Positions 51,112-60,467 of a stretch of DNA of 64,000 nucleotides are shown in pieces. The notes beneath the pieces are model-generated. The model saw only the letters and a program-made list of their open reading frames with translations, searched no databases and had not been told where the DNA came from. The number at the start of each line of letters is the position of its first letter. Position 1 is the first letter of the stretch. The stretch covers positions 434,001 through 498,000 of the forward strand of contig NZ_MQMF01000001.1 of NCBI RefSeq assembly GCF_001999465.1, given 5' to 3'. The DNA comes from Fictibacillus arsenicus (lineage in GTDB: Bacteria > Bacillota > Bacilli > Bacillales > Fictibacillaceae). Made by a program: the position numbers and the translations under genes.

Positions 51112-51985
51112 AATCAACCCACCTCTTTTGAAGTCTGTTTTGGATCAGGGTAACAATAAATATGATAAGGAAGAGTACCCATGAGACCGCTGAAGCATAG
51201 CCCATTTCAAAATAGCGAAAAGCATGGTTGTAAATCTTCTGAACAAGGACCGTTGTCGAACCGGCAGGTCCACCTTCAGTCATGATCATGACCTGATCAA
51301 ACACTTGAAACGAATTGATCAATGAGATAATAAGGATGAAAAAAGTCGTAGGTGTAAGAAGTGGAATCGTGATGTGAAGAAACTTTTTTATCGGCGAAGC
51401 CCCATCAATTTCAGCAGCTTCATAGTACGTTTCCGATATGTTTTGTAATCCTGCTAAAAATAAGACCATAACAAAGCCTGTATCTTTCCAAACACTCGTT
51501 AGTACAATAGCTATCATCGCCCATTGTGGATCTTGTAACCAGTCAGGACCGACAAACCCAAACCAAGATAAAAAGTAGTTAACCAGACCATAGGTTGGGT
51601 TGAAGAGCCATTTCCAAATGAGGGACACGGCGACCCAAGATGAAACAACAGGGATGAAATAAGCTGCTCGGAAGAAAGCTCTTCCTTTCATGTTCTTATT
51701 TAAAAGCATCGCGATACCAAGAGCTATAATCAATACTGTTGGTAAGTATGCAATTATAAACAGAAGTGTGTTCTTTAGTGCAGACCAAAATTCTGTGTCT
51801 TCAATGATTCCTTTATAATTATCAAATCCGATAAACTCAGGAGTTGATAATAAATCCCACTTCGTAAAACTAAGTCCGAGGGATGTGAGTATAGGTATAC
51901 CAATAAAGACGAGAAATCCGATAAAGTTAGGTAACAGGAAAAAACTGATGACTAGCCATTTTTTCCAACCTTTATCCCCTACCAT
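51101..51985 (-). CDS. Sugar ABC permease, MalF type
   Basis: A 294-residue CUT1 permease with an EAA loop 'YEAAEIDGASPIKKFLHITIPLLTPTTFF' and six helices. It starts 12 bp after the ROK regulator stop and pairs with the MalG-like gene. The operon has no own ATPase, as is usual for Bacillaceae sugar systems that share MsmX; that sharing is inferred. Confidence 0.93.
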   Translation of the reverse strand: MVGDKGWKKWLVISFFLLPNFIGFLVFIGIPILTSLGLSFTKWDLLSTPEFIGFDNYKGIIEDTEFWSALKNTLLFIIAYLPTVLIIALGIAMLLNKNMKGRAFFRAAYFIPVVSSWVAVSLIWKWLFNPTYGLVNYFLSWFGFVGPDWLQDPQWAMIAIVLTSVWKDTGFVMVLFLAGLQNISETYYEAAEIDGASPIKKFLHITIPLLTPTTFFILIISLINSFQVFDQVMIMTEGGPAGSTTVLVQKIYNHAFRYFEMGYASAVSWVLFLIIFIVTLIQNRLQKRWVDYEQ

Positions 51986-51997
51986 CTTTATCCTCCT

Positions 51998-53218
51998 TTA
52001 CTTAATTAAGAGTTCTGATTCCTCATATAACGGAACTTGGAACAGTTGATTGATCGCAAGGAGAGCTGCACCTTGCACCCATGCATCGTCACCGAGTTTA
52101 GATAACTTGATCTGGGTCTTACAGTTCGCGTTTGAGAAAAAGTTTTGATCAGCGAGTTTAAGTGCATAAGGAAGGAAGAAATCTTTTGCGATCATGCCCT
52201 CTCCGACTAATACGACCATCGAAGGGTTGAAGCTGTTGATCGCACTTACCATGCCAACGCCAATGTTCTTACCAAGTCTCTTTAAGAGTTCAATAGCTAA
52301 ATCATCTCTTTTCGTTGCTGCTTCATATACTTTAGAAAACGAGAAGTCTTCATCTAATAGAGTGGTTGCATATTGAGCTTTTAGATAGTTTCCTTCTATG
52401 GCTAAGAAGGGTTCAGATGCATACATCTCAAGGCACCCGTTCTGACCGCAATGGCATTTATAACCGTCGATGTTGACGATGATATGCCCAAATTCTCCTG
52501 CCCCTCCATGTTCCCCGTAATAAAGTTGATTGTTGATTACAATCCCAGTACCGATTCCCGCTCCGACGGATAGACAGATAAAGTTTTTGTGCAGACGACC
52601 GATACCTAGACAATACTCTGCCAACGTGTAAGCGTTTACATCGTTATCAATAAAAATAGGAACATTAAAGCGTTCTCTAAGTTGTGCACAAAGGTTGATA
52701 TCCTCCCAATTGAGAAGCGTTGATCGTAAGACCTTTCCATTCTTACGGCTAATGAGTCCAGATGAAGCGAGTCCGATTCCTAAGATGTATTCATTTGTGA
52801 TTTCGAACTGGAATAATATTTCTTCAATGCCTTGCTGTATCATGTTAAGAACGACTTCAGGTGAACTTCCTTTGATGAAAGAATAATGTTTTTTTAAGAG
52901 GATGGTAGCTTTTAAGTTTGTGAGGGCGATGATGACTTGTCTTTCTTCGATCTTAATGCCGAACGTGTAGCCGAAATTGTCATTCAGCTCTAAAAGGATG
53001 GGACGTCTGCCGCCTGTTGAAGTAGCGGTTCCAACCTCATAAACCAAGTTGTGCGTAATCAAGTCTTCCACAATATTGGTTACAGTCGATAAGCTAAGTT
53101 TTACTTTCTTTGATACATCTGTTCGACTAATCGGGCCGTTAACCCGAATGTTTTCGATCACGAGTGCACGGTTGATATCTTTGATCAGATTCCGATTCCC
53201 TATACGTAATTTATCCAT
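51998..53218 (-). CDS. ROK-family transcriptional regulator (NagC/XylR type)
   Basis: The ~406-residue product has an N-terminal winged HTH (NGPISRTDVSKKVKLSLSTVTN) and a ROK domain with the nucleotide-binding phrase LSVGAGIGTGIVINNQLYYG, the zinc cluster CHCGQNGCLE and GHIIV. It lies first in the operon, so it should sense the imported sugar and control the unit together with LacI. ATG 53218 is preferred because AAAGGAAAGG is spaced 7 nt; ATG 53224 is an alternative. Confidence 0.92.
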   Translation of the reverse strand: MDKLRIGNRNLIKDINRALVIENIRVNGPISRTDVSKKVKLSLSTVTNIVEDLITHNLVYEVGTATSTGGRRPILLELNDNFGYTFGIKIEERQVIIALTNLKATILLKKHYSFIKGSSPEVVLNMIQQGIEEILFQFEITNEYILGIGLASSGLISRKNGKVLRSTLLNWEDINLCAQLRERFNVPIFIDNDVNAYTLAEYCLGIGRLHKNFICLSVGAGIGTGIVINNQLYYGEHGGAGEFGHIIVNIDGYKCHCGQNGCLEMYASEPFLAIEGNYLKAQYATTLLDEDFSFSKVYEAATKRDDLAIELLKRLGKNIGVGMVSAINSFNPSMVVLVGEGMIAKDFFLPYALKLADQNFFSNANCKTQIKLSKLGDDAWVQGAALLAINQLFQVPLYEESELLIK

Positions 53219-53249
53219 AATCATACCTTTCCTTTATTTTCTAATTATG

Positions 53250-53278
53250 ATTATAACTTCCTTTATTCAGTGAAGCAA
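53250..53278 (-). promoter_or_regulatory. SigA promoter of the glycoside operon
   Basis: Minus-strand TTGCTT (53273-53278) and TATAAT (53250-53255) are spaced 17 bp apart, 32 bp upstream of the ROK start. Confidence 0.75.
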
Positions 53279-53318
53279 GTATATATTTTAATTTTTCTGA
53301 CATTTATTTTTAAAAGAG

Positions 53319-53350
53319 AAAGCTAATCCTCGTTGATTAAGATTAGCTTT
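53319..53350. terminator. Hairpin AAAGCTAATC/GATTAGCTTT
   Basis: 10-bp perfect stem with a 12-nt loop in the ~400-bp gap between the glycoside operon promoter and the tRNA fragment; nothing else is recognisable there. Confidence 0.6.
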
Positions 53351-53630
53351 TCATGTTAAAGAAAAAATAGATAGTTAGGATACCTATTTAGTTATTACAT
53401 TGGTAGTTGAGGTGATTAAAGAGCCCTTTTCTAAAACTCTTTTTAGACTCTTTCTAATTTCCAAAATGAATTTTAATAAAAATCAGTGCACAAATTAGTG
53501 CACAGACGTATTTTATTCAATTGGTTTAAATTGTTTTAAGTTTATTCAGAATTTCTAAAAACCCTTATAATATAAGACTTATTTAATCTTATTGAATCTG
53601 AATTAACTCAGTTTTATTTCTGAATTTCCT

Positions 53631-53677
53631 CTGGCAGCCAAAAGGTCAGCGGTTCGATCCCGCTAGTCTCCACCATA
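53631..53677 (+). repeat. 3' half of a tRNA-Ala(GGC)-like gene, putative attachment site, copy 2
   Basis: Exact copy of 36335-36381 (anticodon loop to CCA plus TA), again with no 5' half upstream. A tRNA-type terminator follows within 16 bp. The DNA to its right has ordinary chromosomal gene content, so this copy probably marks the right chromosomal junction of the island cluster. Confidence 0.75.
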
Positions 53678-53692
53678 AATTAATCAGTAAAT

Positions 53693-53726
53693 CCCTTTGA
53701 ATCCTTCAATTCAAAGGGGTTTTTTT
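53693..53726 (+). terminator. Terminator following the second tRNA fragment
   Basis: CCCTTTGAAT/ATTCAAAGGG stem followed by seven T, likely the original terminator of the tRNA transcript. Confidence 0.8.
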
Positions 53727-53871
53727 ATTTGATATTCTATTGATTCTTCCAAAAATAGTAGTAAAACATACTATAGGTGGCAGCAACATTGATTCAGCAC
53801 AAATAGTGTCTGGATAAGAAACTATCCTCACCTGGTGCTCTTAGAAACAATAGAAAATTATAAAACAATTT

Positions 53872-53903
53872 AAAAATACCATGAGAATTCCATGGTATTT
53901 TTT
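53872..53903 (-). terminator. Terminator of the DUF2512 gene
   Basis: AATACCATG...CATGGTATT stem with A/T runs on both sides, ~25 bp past the stop at 53928. Confidence 0.7.
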
Positions 53904-53927
53904 GTACAAGTTATCAAATCAGACGTA

Positions 53928-54377
53928 TTATTTTTTCTTTTTGTCTCTGGGATCTTGCTCTTCAGCAAACTCAGTCGCATACCTTAGGCTTGGCTGTCTA
54001 AATCTTCTATGCTGACGCTTTACTTTTTTTCTTGCTGGCATATGTTTTAATAAGTATTGATGCACGAAAACTTCCCCTGCGGTTATAATACCCGCAGAAA
54101 TAATACTTCCCCACGCAATTTGAAGGTACCCGTTTAAAAGAATAGAACCAAAAACCCATACAATCATATAAATTAAAATAAATTCCGCCATTAGAGTGTT
54201 CTTTTTACCAAGTCGCGGTAAAAGAATTCGATCAGCAAGAATATAAGATACCGCTGTAGCCGTTACTGCGAATGAAATGATATCACTGATTGATGCATCA
54301 AAAAATAAATCCAGTGCAATCCAAAACGCGATCAAAGAAACGATAAATTTGATTAAAATACCTTTAACTTGTTCCAA
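53928..54377 (-). CDS. YndM-like DUF2512 membrane protein
   Basis: The 149-residue product has four hydrophobic helices (start EQVKGILIKFIVSLIAFWIALD) and a basic cytosolic C-terminus ending in PRDKKKK. This matches the DUF2512/YndM family of Bacillaceae integral membrane proteins of unknown function. AGGAGGTC precedes the ATG. It is monocistronic, the first gene to the right of the island. Confidence 0.8.
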   Translation of the reverse strand: MEQVKGILIKFIVSLIAFWIALDLFFDASISDIISFAVTATAVSYILADRILLPRLGKKNTLMAEFILIYMIVWVFGSILLNGYLQIAWGSIISAGIITAGEVFVHQYLLKHMPARKKVKRQHRRFRQPSLRYATEFAEEQDPRDKKKK

Positions 54378-54463
54378 TGAAAGACCTCCTTATTCTGTTA
54401 TTAGTTTGCAACAAAATAAGAAGGTTCATACTTAAGCAATTTGAATCATTTTGTCAGAAATTT

Positions 54464-56062
54464 TTATTCAGAAACAGCAGGAATTATTTCTGTTTTATCT
54501 CTTTGTTTTTTTACGTTTGCGCTTTTGTCCATTAACGTTACAGCAATAAATACACCTGTTGAAAGAGGCAGAGCATAAATTAATGGATCAACATGGGTCC
54601 ATGGGAATGGCAATAGTGTGGCTTTTCCAAAGAGAGCTTGTGAAAGACCAATGGCTGCTGCTTCTTTTAGATGGAAGAATAAAAACCCAATAATACTTAC
54701 GGTAAACCCAGTGATCATGCTAGCAGTAGCGGCAGCTTTTGTTGCTCTTTTCCAATAAAGTGCTCCGATAAGAGCAGGTAAAAATCCAGCAGCACAAATT
54801 CCAAACCAAAACGCAGTCGCTTGAGCAATAATCCCTGCAGGAAGAAGATAGGCAAGAATTACTGCTGCAACTACCCCAATTAATACTCCAATTCTTGAAG
54901 GACTCAGTCTTGAGCCGAATAAAGTGTTAACGCCTAATGTCTTCAAAATATCCTGTCCAAAAGCCGTAGCTTGTACATGTATTAATGAACTGATTGTAGA
55001 GATCGTCGCTGAAAGAAGAGTTAACGTAAATAAATAGATAAACCAATCCGGCATAAGCTGATTAATAAAAATCGGAATAATTAAATCAACATTTCCTTTC
55101 GCAACACTTAATGATATTTCACCTGTATTATTATAAAAATATAGGTTGCTTAAAGGACCAATGACGAATGCCGCACCAGTCATGAAGAAGATAAAAATAC
55201 CCCCTACAAGAACAGATCGATATAACGCCCGGTCGTCCTTTACCGTCATACATCTCATTGCCAGCTGCGGCTGGGCCAAAACTCCGACACCGACTCCCAT
55301 TATGATTGTACTGACAATTGTCCACCAAAGCGGAGATCCAAATTCCGGCATGCTTGTCCAGCCTTGATGGCCTTGGTCAACAAGTGCCTGTGGTACAAGA
55401 TCTTTCAATGCACTTAAACCGCTATGTCCATCTACTATTCCGCCAACCGCTTTATATGTAACAAACAAGAAAATGGCCATTCCAATAAGCATGATGACAG
55501 CACCAAAAGCATCGGTATACATAACCGCTTTAGTGCCTCCAGTGATAACATAAATAGCAATGATAGCAGCAAGAATAATCAGTGCAAGGTTAAAGTTCAT
55601 GGACATTGATTCTTGCAGGAACCTTCCTCCGCCGATTAGGACGATACTTGTATAGGCTGGCATTAGCACAAAAATCATGATTCCTGAAAAAACGGTAATG
55701 AATTTTGAATCGTATCTTTTACCTAAAAGTGTAGGAAAAGTCGTTGCATCTAAGTTTAAAGAAAGCTTTCTAATTCTCGTTCCGAAGATCGCAAAGGCTA
55801 CAAAAATTCCTAAAACGATATTTAAAAAGGCAAGCCATAGTAAGCTGAATCCGTGTGCGGCTGAAACTCCCCCAAATCCAACAATAGCGGAAGTACTAAT
55901 AAATGTAGCACCATAAGAAAGTGCCATAATGGAAGGATGTATATTTCGCCCGCCAACTAAATAATCAGATTCAGTTACTGTTTTTTTGTATCCATAATAA
56001 GCCAGCCAGGACATGATACCCATATAAACGATTAGGACTGGAATTAAGATCGCAAAATTCAT
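54464..56062 (-). CDS. Sodium:solute symporter (SSS family)
   Basis: The 532-residue protein has about 13 membrane helices with the SSS hallmarks: N-terminal YMGIMSWLAYYGYKK, SDYLVGGRN, GATFISTSAIVGFGG, YVITGGTKAVMYTDAFGAVIM and LLSATISTISSLIHVQATAFGQDI (sodium site). Members carry acetate, proline, pantothenate or other organic anions; the substrate here is unknown. The small accessory peptide gene overlaps its start (ATGA). A CcpA cre site lies upstream, so glucose repression is likely, fitting an organic acid or amino acid substrate. Confidence 0.9.
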   Translation of the reverse strand: MNFAILIPVLIVYMGIMSWLAYYGYKKTVTESDYLVGGRNIHPSIMALSYGATFISTSAIVGFGGVSAAHGFSLLWLAFLNIVLGIFVAFAIFGTRIRKLSLNLDATTFPTLLGKRYDSKFITVFSGIMIFVLMPAYTSIVLIGGGRFLQESMSMNFNLALIILAAIIAIYVITGGTKAVMYTDAFGAVIMLIGMAIFLFVTYKAVGGIVDGHSGLSALKDLVPQALVDQGHQGWTSMPEFGSPLWWTIVSTIIMGVGVGVLAQPQLAMRCMTVKDDRALYRSVLVGGIFIFFMTGAAFVIGPLSNLYFYNNTGEISLSVAKGNVDLIIPIFINQLMPDWFIYLFTLTLLSATISTISSLIHVQATAFGQDILKTLGVNTLFGSRLSPSRIGVLIGVVAAVILAYLLPAGIIAQATAFWFGICAAGFLPALIGALYWKRATKAAATASMITGFTVSIIGFLFFHLKEAAAIGLSQALFGKATLLPFPWTHVDPLIYALPLSTGVFIAVTLMDKSANVKKQRDKTEIIPAVSE

Positions 56063-56178
56063 TTTGAATCTTCTCCTCCTTTATTCCACATCACTGCTCC
56101 AAAAACAGCACATCCTACAGCAGAAACCACCGTTGCAATCCAAACAAAAGTTATTACTCCGTCTTCCATTCCAAGCAA
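56059..56178 (-). CDS. Symporter small accessory protein
   Basis: A 39-residue membrane peptide (MLGMEDGVITFVWIATVVSA... ending NKGGEDSK). One helix with a Cys-Ala-Val-Phe-Gly pattern then W-N-K-G-G-E, the signature of the family of small proteins that precede SSS symporters. The TTG at 56178 sits behind AGGAGGAG. Its TGA overlaps the symporter ATG by three bases, so translation is coupled. Confidence 0.8.
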   Translation of the reverse strand: MLGMEDGVITFVWIATVVSAVGCAVFGAVMWNKGGEDSK

Positions 56179-56229
56179 ACCAATCTCCTCCTAGAACTTC
56201 AATTTGTAAACTTGGTATACAAACAACTT

Positions 56230-56243
56230 TGTTAGCGCTTTCA
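56230..56243 (-). promoter_or_regulatory. CcpA cre site upstream of the symporter operon
   Basis: TGTTAGCGCTTTCA matches the cre consensus TGWNANCGNTNWCA at every position. It lies 52 bp upstream of the accessory peptide start, in the promoter region, so carbon catabolite control is expected. Confidence 0.7.
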
Positions 56244-56448
56244 TTTTACGGTTTCGTTTTTATCCTCCTTTACAATTTTTATCATAAAATGTCATAATTT
56301 TTAGATTTCTTCTTCGCGCAAAATATACCTTTAATTTTATTTATTCATTCTGTTTATGTAACATTTATGAAATATTTTTGTAATAATTGAAACCAAATTA
56401 GGTTTACTTTCGTCTAATAAGTGAACAAGCTTTTAAGGGGGATTTAAA

Positions 56449-57162
56449 TTGAAGAAAAGAAGTCGTACGGTAATTTTTACAGTTTCAGCACTGCTTATAG
56501 TTGGTGTCTTAACTTTTAATAACTTTGATAGCCAAGCTAAGGCAACTTCAGAACTATCCAGAAGTGATATAAATAAAATACATACACCTGATCATTCAGC
56601 GGAAACTATCCCAGCTGTGAATGTTAAAGATCAAAGTGAACAAAAAAAGTTTGGGGAAGAAAAAACTTCACTAATTGACGATGTTAATAAACAACCATCA
56701 CTCAAGATCTCACAGTCTAATGATGGACAAGGCCAAATTGAAGATAATAAGCTTGTAAAAAGCGATAAGAAAACAACAACTATTGAAAAAGAAACCACAG
56801 TTAACCCTGAAACAAGAGTGGTAGATGGTTATACTTATGTAAATATCACGGATTCTGCAGAAGAAAATTTAGCGGATTTAGTAGAAATAGCAAAAAAGCA
56901 TAATGGTGCGTTATACGCGATTGAATATAGTGATTCTTTTGCGATGTATTCCAATGAAACAGGTGAACCTCTTATCATGTTCAGCACAGGTTCAAGGTCT
57001 GTTCCTGTTGAGCATGCATCCATCCTTTACGACATGCACCCTTCAATTAAAGAGCAAATAAAATCTGTAATCGATACTGGAAAGGAAACAGTCGTTGAAC
57101 TTGGTGAATTCGAGAGCTACTACATTTCTAAAGCAGACGGAAGAATTTATCTTTCATTTTAA
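56449..57162 (+). CDS. Exported hypothetical protein
   Basis: A TTG start behind AAGGGGGA gives 237 residues: basic N-terminus, one hydrophobic segment (VIFTVSALLIVGVLTF), a long polar, low-complexity linker (about residues 35-125) and a C-terminal globular domain (YVNITDSAEENLADLVEIAK to YISKADGRIYLSF). Likely anchored at or secreted across the membrane. The family is not recognised. A terminator shared with the convergent gene follows. Confidence 0.65.
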   Translation: MKKRSRTVIFTVSALLIVGVLTFNNFDSQAKATSELSRSDINKIHTPDHSAETIPAVNVKDQSEQKKFGEEKTSLIDDVNKQPSLKISQSNDGQGQIEDNKLVKSDKKTTTIEKETTVNPETRVVDGYTYVNITDSAEENLADLVEIAKKHNGALYAIEYSDSFAMYSNETGEPLIMFSTGSRSVPVEHASILYDMHPSIKEQIKSVIDTGKETVVELGEFESYYISKADGRIYLSF

Positions 57163-57168
57163 TCAATA

Positions 57169-57200
57169 AAAAAGTCCTCCATTCAGAGGGCTTTTTATTT
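57169..57200. terminator. Bidirectional terminator between convergent genes
   Basis: AAAAAGTCCTC/GAGGGCTTTTT stem with A and T runs on either side, 7 bp after the stop at 57162 and overlapping the end of the gene at 57195. Confidence 0.85.
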
Positions 57201-57611
57201 TTTCTTATTTATTTCTTTTAGGGCTACAACTTTTAAAGCAATCAATTCTTTTTCTGTAAATTTTTCTAATAACTTTTCATAAACTGCTACTTTTTCTTCT
57301 TCACTCAAACCCCCGCTAACCTGCTCTCTCGTTCTGGCTAATTCAGTTACTGTATACTTCTCAGAAATCAGATTTACTGCTTCTTTTCTCGTGGTAAATG
57401 GAAGATCTTTCGGGTTCGTTTCCCCTGTTTCTATGTATTTTCTAATCTCTGGATCCTCAAGAAGCTTGTTTATCTCTTCTTCATTAGAAGATAATTCTCT
57501 AGAAATCTCGCTCATTGCTTTTTCAGACGCATAGTCCATTACGTATAAATAGCTGATTACACCTGTTGCTATAAAAAACATGAATACAACACCAAGCCAC
57601 CACTTAACCAT
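57195..57611 (-). CDS. Hypothetical single-helix membrane protein
   Basis: A 138-residue protein with an N-terminal membrane helix (WWLGVVFMFFIATGVISYLYV) and an acidic, helical exported or cytosolic domain (EISRELSSNEEEINKLLED ... EKEINKKK end). No family is recognised. It is convergent with the exported protein gene and monocistronic. Confidence 0.65.
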   Translation of the reverse strand: MVKWWLGVVFMFFIATGVISYLYVMDYASEKAMSEISRELSSNEEEINKLLEDPEIRKYIETGETNPKDLPFTTRKEAVNLISEKYTVTELARTREQVSGGLSEEEKVAVYEKLLEKFTEKELIALKVVALKEINKKK

Positions 57612-57775
57612 CTAATCACCATCTCATATTTAGATAGTTTATTCATAACACACCTTCAAATTTTTGGAAAGTGACGATTGAGATTTTTAAAAGATTTCTT
57701 TTAGTCTTACATCCCGTTCGTTTCTATTATGCTATTATTTACCATAAGAGCAGACTATTTAAGCTGGAGGTCATT

Positions 57776-59086
57776 ATGCCGCGTCTTACTGATCATTTAA
57801 TCGTAATCTCTTTTGATTGTTTATCCTCACTAGATTTTCCTATGCTACAGGAACTTCCGAATTTTAAAGATCTTTTACAAAGAGGATCATACTGCAATCA
57901 AGTTCAAACGATATATCCTTCTGTTACTTATCCTTGTCACACTACTATTGTGACGGGAAATTATCCGAAACGTCATGGGATCGTTAATAATACGTTTCTT
58001 CAGCCAGGGAGATTATCTCCAGATTGGTATTGGCATCGCAAACATATAAAGGGAACGACTTTATATGATGAAGCAAAAAAAGCCGGTATGACGACCGCAG
58101 CATTATTATGGCCAGTTACTGCGAGAGCAAACATCGATTATAACATGCCTGAAATATTCGCTAACCGTTCTTGGCATCATCAGGTTCCTGTCTCTCTATC
58201 AAATGGAAGTGTCCGCTACCAATTAGATATGAACAGACGTTTTGGTCATCTTCGGAACGGACTTAATCAGCCTGAACTAGATGATTTCGTATTAGAATCC
58301 ACGGTACATACGATCATGACAAAAAAACCAGAACTGCTTCTCGTTCATTTTGTTGATTTGGATTCACAGCGTCACTACCATGGCTTTTCATCAAAAGAGG
58401 CGATGGCAGCAATCAAGAGACATGATGTTCGTTTAGGACGGATCATTCAAGCGCTCAAAGAAAGCGGTATATATGAAAATACTACGGTCGTGGCTCTAGG
58501 AGATCATAGTGCTCTCGATGAATCAAAAGCGATTAAACTCAACGTATTGTTTAAAGAAAAAGGTTTGATAGATGTTGATGAAAGTGGAAAAGTGAAAAGC
58601 TGGAAAGCATACTGCAAGAGTTGTGATGGATCCGCATATATTTACTTAAATGATCCATCAGATCATCATACAAAGGAGGTAGTAGAGAAGCTTTTGAAGA
58701 ATCTAGTAGTAGATCATGCAAGCGGTATTGAAAAAGTCATCAGCCAGCATGAAGCAGCAGCTATGGGAGCAGATGAAAACTGTTCTTATATGGTAGAGGC
58801 AAGACGAGGCTTTTACATCAAGGAACAAATTGATGGAGAATTTATCGATTCTATTACCGAAAGAGATGTAGAAGCAAAACGCTATACTTTAGCGTCACAT
58901 GGCTATTCACCTGAAAAAGAAAATTACACTACAGTATTTATGGCAGCAGGAAAAGGAATCCGTCCTAATGTGTCAATACCTTCCATGCACCTTGTTGATG
59001 AAGGACCAACTTTTGCTAGACTACTTGGCCTTGATTTGAGAAGCACAGATGGCTCAGTGATTGAAGATTTCATTTATGATTCTTAA
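57776..59086 (+). CDS. Type I phosphodiesterase/nucleotide pyrophosphatase (alkaline phosphatase superfamily)
   Basis: A 436-residue soluble protein. Metal/nucleophile motifs: ISFDCLSS (Asp14), YPSVTYPCHTTIVTG (Thr51 as the nucleophile), HFVDLDSQRHYHGF (Asp/His pair), ALGDHSALDE (Asp-His) and LASHGYSPEKE (His). These two-metal enzymes cleave phosphodiester or pyrophosphate bonds; the substrate is unknown. ATG 57776 follows GGAGG at 5 nt, while the longer in-frame reading from 57671 has none. An MFS protein gene follows after 49 bp in the same direction. Confidence 0.88.
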   Translation: MPRLTDHLIVISFDCLSSLDFPMLQELPNFKDLLQRGSYCNQVQTIYPSVTYPCHTTIVTGNYPKRHGIVNNTFLQPGRLSPDWYWHRKHIKGTTLYDEAKKAGMTTAALLWPVTARANIDYNMPEIFANRSWHHQVPVSLSNGSVRYQLDMNRRFGHLRNGLNQPELDDFVLESTVHTIMTKKPELLLVHFVDLDSQRHYHGFSSKEAMAAIKRHDVRLGRIIQALKESGIYENTTVVALGDHSALDESKAIKLNVLFKEKGLIDVDESGKVKSWKAYCKSCDGSAYIYLNDPSDHHTKEVVEKLLKNLVVDHASGIEKVISQHEAAAMGADENCSYMVEARRGFYIKEQIDGEFIDSITERDVEAKRYTLASHGYSPEKENYTTVFMAAGKGIRPNVSIPSMHLVDEGPTFARLLGLDLRSTDGSVIEDFIYDS

Positions 59087-59135
59087 CAGGCTGTTATGAA
59101 CCTAGTAAAAAATCGTTTAAGAGAGGATAAACCAA

Positions 59136-60407
59136 ATGAAACGGTTTACGAAAGAAGAGAATAGCTGGATGTTCTATGATTGGGCTAATTCCGCATACTC
59201 CATCATCATTACAACAGCCGTATTTCCTCTATTCTATAAGGCTGCGGCCATGAAAGCCGGAGTGAGTGCTTCTGATTCAACTGCCTTTCTCGGTTATACG
59301 ATTGCCGTTGCGACTTTTATTCTGGCCATGCTTAGCCCGATACTAGGGACGATCGCAGATTATAAGGGACTTAAAAAACGGTTTTTTACATTCTTTTTTA
59401 TCCTTGGATTGGTCTCTACAGCATCGCTTGCTTTTATACCAAGTGATCAATGGCTCTTATTATTAATTTTTTATACACTGACAGCAATAGGTTCTAGCGG
59501 ATCAAACGTCTTCTACGATGCATTTATTACGGATGTAACAACTGAAGACAGGATGAACAGAGTATCGTCAAGAGGTTTTGGTTTAGGCTATATCGGAAGT
59601 ACAATTCCCTTTATTATCAGCATCGCGATAATCATTTTGGCTCAAAATGAAGTATTACCGTTTTCAACCACGATTGCAAGTAAGATCGCATTTCTTATTA
59701 CGGCTGTATGGTGGGGTATTTTTACTATTCCAATGTTGAAGAATGTATATCAGCGCTACGGTATTGAGCGAGAACCAAAACCTATTGTTAACAGCTTTAA
59801 ACGTTTAAGAAATACGTTAAAAGAAATTCGAAAATACCGTGCATTGTTTTTATTCTTGCTTGCTTATTTCTTTTACATTGACGGTGTAGGGACAATTATT
59901 ACGATGTCCACTGCATATGGTTCAGATTTAGGGATCACATCTACTAACTTGTTAATTATCCTGTTTGCCACTCAGGTTGTAGCAGCGCCGTTTGCTATTC
60001 TTTATGGCAGATTAGCAGAGAGATTCACAGGAAAAACGATGCTGTACGTAGGAATTTGCGTTTATATTATTGTTTGTATCTATGCTTACTTTTTAAAAAC
60101 GACGCTCGACTTTTGGATATTAGCGATGCTAGTCGCCACTTCACAGGGAGGCATTCAAGCATTAAGCCGTGCTTATTTTGCAAAACTGGTACCGAAGAAA
60201 AACGCAAATGAGTTTTTCGGATTCTATAATATTTTCGGTAAGTTTGCCTCCATTATGGGACCATTGTTAGTTGCTGTTACCGCTCAAGTTACAGGCAACT
60301 CAGCCAGTGCTGTGTTCAGCCTTGTCGTTCTGTTTATTATTGGCATTACGATATTGTTTTTTGTTCCCGAACCTAAAATTGATTCTAATCATTCAATCAG
60401 TGCATAA
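59136..60407 (+). CDS. UMF1/Atg22-type MFS transporter
   Basis: A 423-residue, 12-helix protein starting RFTKEENSWMFYDWANSAYS, the conserved opening of the UMF1 (Atg22-like) family. The N-terminal loop motif LGTIADYKGLKKRFF is of MFS type. The natural substrate in bacteria is not known; in fungi the relative exports amino acids from vacuoles. It is the second gene after the phosphodiesterase; a strong terminator follows. Confidence 0.85.
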   Translation: MKRFTKEENSWMFYDWANSAYSIIITTAVFPLFYKAAAMKAGVSASDSTAFLGYTIAVATFILAMLSPILGTIADYKGLKKRFFTFFFILGLVSTASLAFIPSDQWLLLLIFYTLTAIGSSGSNVFYDAFITDVTTEDRMNRVSSRGFGLGYIGSTIPFIISIAIIILAQNEVLPFSTTIASKIAFLITAVWWGIFTIPMLKNVYQRYGIEREPKPIVNSFKRLRNTLKEIRKYRALFLFLLAYFFYIDGVGTIITMSTAYGSDLGITSTNLLIILFATQVVAAPFAILYGRLAERFTGKTMLYVGICVYIIVCIYAYFLKTTLDFWILAMLVATSQGGIQALSRAYFAKLVPKKNANEFFGFYNIFGKFASIMGPLLVAVTAQVTGNSASAVFSLVVLFIIGITILFFVPEPKIDSNHSISA

Positions 60408-60414
60408 CCATACA

Positions 60415-60462
60415 AGAAAGAAGACTGAGCTAAAAGGTTTCCCTTTGGTCAGTCTTCTTTCT
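60415..60462. terminator. Terminator between UMF1 and YhgE genes
   Basis: AGAAAGAAGACTGA/TCAGTCTTCTTTCT, a 14-bp perfect stem, shared by convergent genes. Confidence 0.8.
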
Positions 60463-60467
60463 GCTTT

